Source: Parvularcula sp964342585 (GTDB taxonomy: Bacteria > Pseudomonadota > Alphaproteobacteria > Caulobacterales > Parvularculaceae). Taken from it: a stretch of DNA of 14,680 nt. The stretch lies in contig CAYFHK010000068.1 in assembly GCA_964342585.1 (NCBI GenBank), positions 1 to 14,680 on the forward strand, in the 5' to 3' direction. The first letter of the stretch is position 1, and every line of letters starts with the position of its first letter. The notes below the pieces were generated by a model. It was not told where the DNA came from and did no database searches. It was given only the letters and a program-made list of their open reading frames with translations. Below are positions 1-4,886 of this stretch, in pieces. The translations under genes and the position numbers were made by a program.

Positions 1-464
1 GCCATCGCGCCAAGATAGGCGCCGATGCGGTTGACCTTCGAAGGGTCGCCAGAGGTGACATCCGGCGTCGCCGTGGCATTGGGCAGACCGAGGCTCACCC
101 AGAGCATGCCGTGCTGGGCAGCGAGGATCGAAAACTGCTGCAGCGTCGCCAGCTTATCGCCCGAGAGGGAGCCTGAATTGGTGAAGCCGCCGGCGATCTT
201 GTCTTTCCATTTTTGCTCGAACCAGGGCTTCGATGACGCTTCCATGAAGGCTTTCATGGGCGCCGAGGCCGAGCCCATATAGGTGGGCGATCCGAAGACA
301 ATGGCATCGGCGCTTTCAAGCTGACCGATATTCTCCGTTGCCTCTTCCGCCGTGAGCATTGTCACCTCTGTGCCTTCGACCGATTTTGCACCGGCGCTGA
401 TGGCATCTGCTTGCAGCTTGGTGTGCCCATAGCCGGAGTGATAAACGATAAAGACCTTGGTCAT
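1..464 (-). CDS. Flavodoxin-fold (WrbA-like) oxidoreductase, 3' end outside window
   Basis: Reading leftward from the ATG at 462-464, an open frame of 154 codons runs off the window edge without a stop, so the gene is partial. The start follows a good ribosome binding site (GAGGAGAT, about 6 bases away). The N-terminus is a beta strand followed by an FMN phosphate-binding-like loop (YHSGYGHT, residues 8-15). A second conserved stretch, FGSPTYMGSASAPMK, resembles the GTPT loop of WrbA. The later HGM segment (AAQHGMLWVSLGLP) also fits WrbA-type NAD(P)H:quinone oxidoreductases and related NADPH-dependent FMN reductases. Such proteins bind FMN in the cytoplasm and reduce quinones or similar acceptors by two electrons. 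The gene is divergent from purQ with about 150 bases between them. The family call is firm; the substrate, and whether it is true WrbA, are not known. Confidence 0.82.
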   Translation of the reverse strand, partial: MTKVFIVYHSGYGHTKLQADAISAGAKSVEGTEVTMLTAEEATENIGQLESADAIVFGSPTYMGSASAPMKAFMEASSKPWFEQKWKDKIAGGFTNSGSLSGDKLATLQQFSILAAQHGMLWVSLGLPNATATPDVTSGDPSKVNRIGAYLGAM

Positions 465-485
465 GGGATATCTCCTCGAAAACCT

Positions 486-527
486 GTTGTGGGGAGATAT
501 GTTGTCCGCGCGCGGCAAAGCCACAAC
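486..527. promoter_or_regulatory. Inverted repeat in divergent promoter region
   Basis: GTTGTGG at 486-492 is repeated as its exact reverse complement CCACAAC at 521-527, with 28 bases between the arms. It lies just upstream of the flavodoxin-like gene and could be a looped operator or an mRNA leader structure. A 7-base match at this distance can also be chance. Confidence 0.2.
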
Positions 528-552
528 GCCATGGGTCGGCGAAACAGTTTTG

Positions 553-565
553 CGTGAGCCTCACG
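553..565. promoter_or_regulatory. 13-base palindrome upstream of purQ
   Basis: CGTGAG-C-CTCACG is a perfect 6-1-6 palindrome ending 51 bases before the purQ start. Placed between two divergent genes, it is a candidate repressor or activator site for either. No known operator consensus was recognised with confidence. Confidence 0.28.
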
Positions 566-616
566 ACTGCGCCATTGGCCATTGTCGGCTTTGCCCACGC
601 AGCTTAGGAGGCAGTC

Positions 617-1279
617 ATGAAAAGCGCTGTCATCGTTTTCCCCGCCTCCAATTGTGATCGCGACGCCGAGGTCGCCCTTGCCGAGATCTCAGGCCAAGCG
701 CCTCAGCGGGTTTGGCACGCCGACACCGAATTGCCGGATGTCGACCTAATCGTTGTCCCCGGCGGCTTCTCCTATGGCGACTATTTGCGGTCCGGCGCCA
801 TGGCGGCCCGCTCGCCGATCATGAGGGAAGTGATCAAGCGCGCTGAGGCGGGCACACCCACCATCGGGATCTGCAACGGTTTTCAGATTCTCACCGAAGC
901 ACAGCTTCTCCCCGGCGCCCTCCTACGCAATCAGGGAATCGACTTTGTCTGCGGCATGCGGACTCTCCGTGTAGAGAGCACATCAAGCCCTTTCACCCAA
1001 GGGTATCAAGCAGGCACCTATGTCCGCTTCCCCGTGGCCCATCACGATGGCAATTACACCGCAGACGAAGAAACCTTGGACCGGCTTGAAGGCGAAGGCC
1101 GGGTTGCCTTCCGCTATGTCGATCAGGTGAATGGATCGGCCCGAAACATCGCTGGCATTGTCAATGAAAAGGGCAATGTCCTCGGGCTGATGCCACATCC
1201 AGAGCGGGTGATCTCCCCGCTGTTGGGAGGCGAGGACGGTGCTGTGTTTTTCCGCCAGGCGATGTCTGCCATCGCCTAG
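617..1279 (+). CDS. purQ: Phosphoribosylformylglycinamidine synthase, glutaminase subunit PurQ
   Basis: PurQ hydrolyses glutamine and channels ammonia to PurL, which turns formylglycinamide ribonucleotide (FGAR) into the amidine (FGAM) in step four of cytosolic purine synthesis. The 220-residue length is normal for the family. It is a class I glutamine amidotransferase: PGGFSYGDYLR at 48-58, the nucleophile Cys86 in GICNGFQ, and His194 and Glu196 in MPHPE complete the triad. The start is set by a strong AGGAGG 6 bases before the ATG. In many Alphaproteobacteria purS sits directly upstream; here the upstream neighbour is a divergent flavodoxin-like gene and no purS is seen. The gene converges on the serine hydrolase gene with 16 bases between the stop codons. 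Its partner purL lies 3.6 kb downstream on the same strand. Confidence 0.97.
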   Translation: MKSAVIVFPASNCDRDAEVALAEISGQAPQRVWHADTELPDVDLIVVPGGFSYGDYLRSGAMAARSPIMREVIKRAEAGTPTIGICNGFQILTEAQLLPGALLRNQGIDFVCGMRTLRVESTSSPFTQGYQAGTYVRFPVAHHDGNYTADEETLDRLEGEGRVAFRYVDQVNGSARNIAGIVNEKGNVLGLMPHPERVISPLLGGEDGAVFFRQAMSAIA

Positions 1280-1281
1280 CG

Positions 1282-1301
1282 GAGTAACCGGTGACTTACT
1301 C
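1282..1301. terminator. Possible hairpin between convergent purQ and serine hydrolase genes
   Basis: GAGTAA (1282-1287) and TTACTC (1296-1301) can pair around an 8-base loop, spanning the two convergent stop codons. The stem is short and lacks a T run on either side, so terminator function is only a suggestion. Confidence 0.22.
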
Positions 1302-2567
1302 TCCCTTGTCAACCAAGGCTTCCGCCACCAAGCGATACGCATCCTCTTTCACGGGGGGCGTTGCCGATGTGTTGGACGCGTTGTTTTGGATCATCCCCAC
1401 AAAGACCAAGTCGTTTTCAGGGTCGATCCAGAACCAAGTGCCGAAATAACCGCCCCAGTAATATGAGCCTTTGCCCTGCTGGGTATTCGCGGTTTCAGGA
1501 TCGAGCACAATCGCGAAATCCATCCCAAAGCCGATGCCCTCAATGCTCGGCCCGTAAAGGTCGACGCGACCCGGCGCCTCTAACACATCCGTTGCCATAA
1601 GCTCGACGGTTTCGGGCTTAAGGATTCGCGCGCCATCGAGTTCACCGCCATTCAACAAGGCTTGGGCGAAGCGGTAGTAGTCCTTCGCGGTGGACATCAA
1701 CCCGCCAGAGCCCGAGAGAAAAGCCGGCTTTTCGGTTCGCGGCCCGGCATCGAGCTGGATCAGCTCGCCTTCTACGTTATACTGATAAATGGCCGTGACC
1801 CGCTCCGCCTCTTCAGGGGCGATCCAGAAGCCGGTATCGGTCATCCCTAAGGGCTCAAAGATCTTGGTATCGAGATACGCCTCGAGATCCATGCCAGAGA
1901 GCTTCTCAACGATATAGCCCTGGATATCGACGCTCGGCCCATAATCCCAAGCTGTCCCAGGCTGCGTTTCCAGTGGGAGGGTCGCCAATTTGTCGATCAT
2001 GTCCTGCAGATCGCCGGACCGAAGATCAGCATCGGCATAGACCGATGAGACGCCGAAACCCGCTTGGTGGCTCATCAGCTGACGCATGGTCATTGAGCTT
2101 TCTTGCGGCTCGGTGCCGCCATCGGCCGTTTTGACCATCAGATTCTCAAATTCCGGGATATATTTCGATACCGGATCATCGAGCTTCCATTTGCCCTCTT
2201 CCCACAGCTGCATCATGGCGACGCCTGCGATGGGCTTGGTCATGGACGCAATACGGAAGACCGTATCCTTTTCCATAGGCAGGTCGGCCGCCCCGTCGCG
2301 CTCACCATGCGCTGTATGAAGAACAATCTCGCCATGCCGCGCCAGGAGCAAAACGACACCCTTCAGCCGGCCCTCGTCGACGTAATCCGCATAGTGCTGA
2401 TCGAGCTTATCAAGGCCCTCTTGGCTAAAGCCGTGGACCGTTCCTTCTGCCTCGCTGTGCTGGTCAGCCGCCAGCGCGGGGCTGATCGAGACCGTCAGCC
2501 CATGGCAGGCGATCAAGGCGGCAGCCCCAAGCTGCAAAATGGTCTTCGAGCGTATGTTCTTTAGCAC
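1296..2567 (-). CDS. Secreted beta-lactamase-fold serine hydrolase (class C / EstB-like)
   Basis: The 423-residue product matches the beta-lactamase family PF00144, which holds class C beta-lactamases, D-Ala-D-Ala peptidases and EstB-type esterases. An N-terminal signal peptide (residues 1-33, ending SPALA) predicts export. The nucleophile and general base form SMTK (Ser108, Lys111); Tyr209 in WDYGPS fills the YxN position in the form used by EstB-like esterases; WGG at 371-373 fills the third motif (KTG in true beta-lactamases). This pattern favours an esterase or peptidase over a beta-lactamase. I chose the GTG at 2567 because GGGAG stands 8 bases before it; an in-frame GTG at 2576 has no room for a ribosome binding site. 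It lies downstream of the carboxylesterase gene on the same strand, 127 bases away, so co-transcription is possible. The substrate is unknown. Confidence 0.9.
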   Translation of the reverse strand: MLKNIRSKTILQLGAAALIACHGLTVSISPALAADQHSEAEGTVHGFSQEGLDKLDQHYADYVDEGRLKGVVLLLARHGEIVLHTAHGERDGAADLPMEKDTVFRIASMTKPIAGVAMMQLWEEGKWKLDDPVSKYIPEFENLMVKTADGGTEPQESSMTMRQLMSHQAGFGVSSVYADADLRSGDLQDMIDKLATLPLETQPGTAWDYGPSVDIQGYIVEKLSGMDLEAYLDTKIFEPLGMTDTGFWIAPEEAERVTAIYQYNVEGELIQLDAGPRTEKPAFLSGSGGLMSTAKDYYRFAQALLNGGELDGARILKPETVELMATDVLEAPGRVDLYGPSIEGIGFGMDFAIVLDPETANTQQGKGSYYWGGYFGTWFWIDPENDLVFVGMIQNNASNTSATPPVKEDAYRLVAEALVDKGE

Positions 2568-2595
2568 GCGTTTCACTCCCAGGTTATATGTTTTG

Positions 2596-2619
2596 GGGCA
2601 CGGCTATCCGCGCGTGCCC
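2596..2619. promoter_or_regulatory. GC-rich hairpin upstream of serine hydrolase
   Basis: GGGCACG (2596-2602) and CGTGCCC (2613-2619) pair perfectly around a 10-base loop, 29 bases upstream of the chosen GTG. On the transcribed strand no T run follows, so a leader structure or operator is likelier than a terminator. TATAAC just downstream resembles a -10 box but has no convincing -35. Confidence 0.25.
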
Positions 2620-2694
2620 GCCATTGGTTTATGCAATCTGCCGCAAGGACGCCACAACGATTGGGGCGGCCGAGCGACGGCTATGAGTTCGCCC

Positions 2695-4083
2695 TCAGTC
2701 TGCGCTCGGCCCGTCGGGCAGCGTGCTTGCATCGATGACGCTGGGCTCAGCGGCGAACTGTGCGACCGCTTTGGTGTCCTCGCCATAGGCCGGCCAGGTG
2801 AACCCGTCGCAGCGAAGGCGCTTGGCGTTCGGCTTCATTTTGTAGAAGGCGACCCAGCACGCATTCATGTGATCGGCCACCTGCTCGTCGAGATCCGACG
2901 GCTCGTCCGCCGCCCACCCCGACGTCGCCATAGAGTCGAATGTGAACATCAATTCTGCGGAGTGGATCGGGCCGTTGGCCCAAGCCTCCGTCTGATGGCT
3001 TGGTGTGTAGGCGAATTGATAGAGCCAAGCGGCTTTGCCGGAGTCCCCGGCCATCGACACCAGCTCCTGCGCCGCGCGGAAGCCGCCCTCACCGGCATTC
3101 GATCCCGCGATCACCGGCACGTCGATTTCTGTCCCGGCCTCCAAATGATCTTTAAGCGACGCTTTGACCAACCGCCCATCAAGGATGCCGTAAAACCCGC
3201 GTTGCGTCGCCGGATCAGCAACGAGGGTCTCGGCAGGGATCTGCCGCAAGGTCTCGGCCGTCACGTCGTCACCCAATCCAAGGGCCTTAGCGGCAGCTGC
3301 GCCTTGGTTTTCGGCCATCTCCAGGGGACGTCCGCCACGCACGAACGCGCCCGACTGGATCACCGCTTTATCGAAGAGACCTTCTGCACTTTCGGTGGCG
3401 AGCAGCGTGCTGACGAGCACGCCGCCAGCGGATTGACCCGCGATCGTCACGTTATCCGCATCGCCGCCAAAGGCCTCAATATTCTCTTTGACCCATTCCA
3501 GCGTGGCGACCGCGTCTGCCACGGTGTAGCCGCCGATCACTTCGTCTTCCGGCGCATCAGCCGTCAGCGCGGGATGCGCAAAATTGCCAAGCGAGCCGAG
3601 CCGATAATTCGTGGTCACCGTGATCACCCCTTGGGCGGCGTTCGCCGTCCCGTCATAGGAACCGAGGTGACCCGCGCCGAAGAAGAAGCCGCCGCCATAA
3701 AACCACACCACCACGGGCGCGTTCTTCGCATCCGCTGGGGCGGTCACGTTCAGGTAGAGGCAATCCTCTGACGTCGTGCCGGTGACACCGCCGAAGTTCG
3801 GCGTCGTCCCATCCAGATGCACCGGCTGGGGGCACGGGGCACCGGGGCTGACCGCGTAGCGGACCCCTGCCCAAGGCTCGACCGGTTGCGGCGCACGCCA
3901 GCGGAGCTCACCCACGGGCGGTTGGCCGAAGGGGACGCCGCGGAAATAAACATTCGCACCAATAGACTGGCCCCGAAGGGTGCCATCCTCGATGGCAATG
4001 TCGACGAACTCCATATCCTCATAGGTTTGCGCCGAGGCGCTGGCGATGAGAATGGCTGTCGCCGTAAAAGCGATTGAACGCAT
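2695..4083 (-). CDS. Secreted type B carboxylesterase
   Basis: The 462-residue product is a type B carboxylesterase (COesterase, PF00135), an alpha/beta hydrolase that cleaves carboxylic esters. Residues 1-18 form a signal peptide ending ASA, so it is probably periplasmic or secreted. Family landmarks: RGVPFGQPP (48-56), SEDCLYLNV (105-113), the oxyanion-hole region YGGGF (129-133), and the nucleophile Ser218 in GQSAG. The acid is probably Glu332 in GSNAGEGG and the base His374 in GPIHSAEL. The ATG at 4083 has GGAGG 8 bases upstream. Oddity: only 42 residues separate the proposed Glu and His, against about 90 in B. subtilis p-nitrobenzyl esterase, so part of the usual lid/linker region is missing. 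With the next gene it makes a pair of exported serine esterases. The substrate cannot be told. Confidence 0.9.
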   Translation of the reverse strand: MRSIAFTATAILIASASAQTYEDMEFVDIAIEDGTLRGQSIGANVYFRGVPFGQPPVGELRWRAPQPVEPWAGVRYAVSPGAPCPQPVHLDGTTPNFGGVTGTTSEDCLYLNVTAPADAKNAPVVVWFYGGGFFFGAGHLGSYDGTANAAQGVITVTTNYRLGSLGNFAHPALTADAPEDEVIGGYTVADAVATLEWVKENIEAFGGDADNVTIAGQSAGGVLVSTLLATESAEGLFDKAVIQSGAFVRGGRPLEMAENQGAAAAKALGLGDDVTAETLRQIPAETLVADPATQRGFYGILDGRLVKASLKDHLEAGTEIDVPVIAGSNAGEGGFRAAQELVSMAGDSGKAAWLYQFAYTPSHQTEAWANGPIHSAELMFTFDSMATSGWAADEPSDLDEQVADHMNACWVAFYKMKPNAKRLRCDGFTWPAYGEDTKAVAQFAAEPSVIDASTLPDGPSAD

Positions 4084-4106
4084 AAAGAGGTCCTCCCAAT
4101 TGAGGC

Positions 4107-4117
4107 CGGACCGTCCG
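4107..4117. promoter_or_regulatory. Short palindrome upstream of carboxylesterase
   Basis: CGGAC-C-GTCCG is a 5-1-5 palindrome 24 bases upstream of the carboxylesterase start. It might be an operator or leader stem; its length alone is weak evidence. Confidence 0.18.
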
Positions 4118-4130
4118 AATGCGACCGGCT

Positions 4131-4157
4131 CTGTTGTTACGATTTATCGTTTAACAG
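4131..4157. promoter_or_regulatory. Nested AT-rich palindrome in carboxylesterase upstream region
   Basis: An inner palindrome ACGAT-TT-ATCGT (4139-4150) sits within outer arms CTGTT (4131-4135) and AACAG (4153-4157). The region 4131-4190 is much richer in A+T than its surroundings, as promoter regions are. Location 48-74 bases before the carboxylesterase start suggests an operator overlapping the promoter. As RNA it would form a hairpin, but on the transcribed strand the T-rich stretch precedes rather than follows it, which argues against a terminator for the upstream VPLPA-CTERM gene. Confidence 0.38.
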
Positions 4158-4226
4158 AAAAAGAGAGCACACCAATAAAAATTTCAGTTTCAGGTCACTG
4201 CCACGACTATGGGCACATATTTCAGC

Positions 4227-4757
4227 TCATGCCGCCGCTACCCGTCGGCGAAACAGAGCCATTCCGCCCAGGCCCGCTAAAAATAACGGGAACGCAGCGG
4301 GAAGTGGGATTGGATCAACGGGAGTCGATATCGCCGCTGCCATCCCAAAGGAATCGTTGGGATCGAACGGGTCAGGATCGCCGCCGGGCGCCGACCCAAA
4401 CAAGTAAGATACGATGAAGTAACTCATCCCTGCTTCTGCGGCGAAGGTAGCGCTTTCAAGGCTTCCCACGCCTTGGCTGACACCAATAAAGTTTTCGCCG
4501 GCGTCAAAAATGCGGAGGTCGAGATCGGCAACGGCACCGTCGAATTGCATCGTCACCGTCACGTCGCCGGACTGAGGCGTCGTGATTTCGTAAAAGTCGT
4601 CGCGGTCACTGCCGCCCAGTTCGAGGTTTTCCAACAAGAGCGACAGCCCACCGCCGGTCACCTCCAAGCTGTAAGGCACTGCAGACGCCGTCCCTGTGAG
4701 CGCGAACAGCCCAATGATGGCACTTCCAGCCAATCGCGCAAACCTATGAAATGACAT
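4227..4757 (-). CDS. VPLPA-CTERM sorting domain protein with PPC-like domain
   Basis: The 176-residue product has a signal peptide (1-26, ending ASA), a compact beta-rich middle and a C-terminal sorting signal. Residues about 50-120 (DDFYEITTPQSGDVTVTM, then DLDLRIFD) resemble the bacterial pre-peptidase C-terminal (PPC) beta-sandwich. The C-terminus has IPLPA (150-154), a hydrophobic helix (155-168) and RRR (170-172): the three-part VPLPA-CTERM signal recognised by exosortase-type enzymes. The protein is probably exported, cleaved at the C-terminus and displayed or released at the surface. No exosortase is in the window. The ATG at 4757 is chosen because AGGAAGGA precedes it and the signal peptide begins there; a longer frame from 4958 would overlap purL and destroy the signal peptide. 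It is divergent from purL. The function of the mature protein is unknown. Confidence 0.85.
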   Translation of the reverse strand: MSFHRFARLAGSAIIGLFALTGTASAVPYSLEVTGGGLSLLLENLELGGSDRDDFYEITTPQSGDVTVTMQFDGAVADLDLRIFDAGENFIGVSQGVGSLESATFAAEAGMSYFIVSYLFGSAPGGDPDPFDPNDSFGMAAAISTPVDPIPLPAAFPLFLAGLGGMALFRRRVAAA

Positions 4758-4766
4758 GGCTTTTCC

Positions 4767-4785
4767 TTCCTCAAATCCTGAGGAA
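4767..4785. promoter_or_regulatory. Leader hairpin beside the ribosome binding site of the VPLPA-CTERM gene
   Basis: TTCCTCA (4767-4773) and TGAGGAA (4779-4785) pair perfectly around a 5-base loop. Read on the minus strand, the second arm runs straight into the purine-rich ribosome binding site and the start codon follows 9 bases later. Part of the AGGA signal would be hidden in the stem, so translation of the VPLPA-CTERM gene could depend on opening it. Confidence 0.35.
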
Positions 4786-4804
4786 AAGGCTATCAGACTT
4801 AAAT

Positions 4805-4821
4805 ACGACCGCAAGGGTCGT
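4805..4821. promoter_or_regulatory. Hairpin/palindrome 1 upstream of purL
   Basis: ACGACC (4805-4810) and GGTCGT (4816-4821) pair around GCAAG. It lies between the divergent VPLPA-CTERM and purL starts and may be an operator or part of the purL leader RNA. Confidence 0.35.
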
Positions 4822-4830
4822 CGAATGCTC

Positions 4831-4847
4831 CATCGCGTACCGCGATG
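4831..4847. promoter_or_regulatory. Hairpin/palindrome 2 upstream of purL
   Basis: CATCGCG (4831-4837) and CGCGATG (4841-4847) pair perfectly with only TAC between them, 39 bases before the purL ATG. A stem this GC-rich with a 3-base loop could be a DNA operator or a stable leader hairpin. It is followed by CTCTTGTCTC, which is not a good T run for termination. Confidence 0.38.
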
Positions 4848-4886
4848 CTCTTGTCTCGCCCGCACAATGGAGGCACATCCGCGCTC

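Noticed and set aside
541..560. E. coli-type PurR box upstream of purQ (GTTTTGCGT half site)
   Set aside because: Only one half resembles the consensus and the other does not; this is within chance expectation.
1296..2567. Serine hydrolase as an antibiotic-resistance beta-lactamase
   Set aside because: SxxK is present, but the second and third motifs are YGP and WGG rather than YxN and KTG, which fits EstB-like esterases better; no linked regulator was seen.
2539..3771. A 410-codon open frame on the plus strand opposite the carboxylesterase
   Set aside because: It is antisense to a well-conserved esterase; its product is rich in Arg and His with no recognisable domain, as expected of a mirror frame in GC-rich DNA.
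4800..4886. Purine riboswitch ahead of purL
   Set aside because: The hairpins do not form the three-way junction with two kissing loops of that class, and the conserved junction bases were not found.
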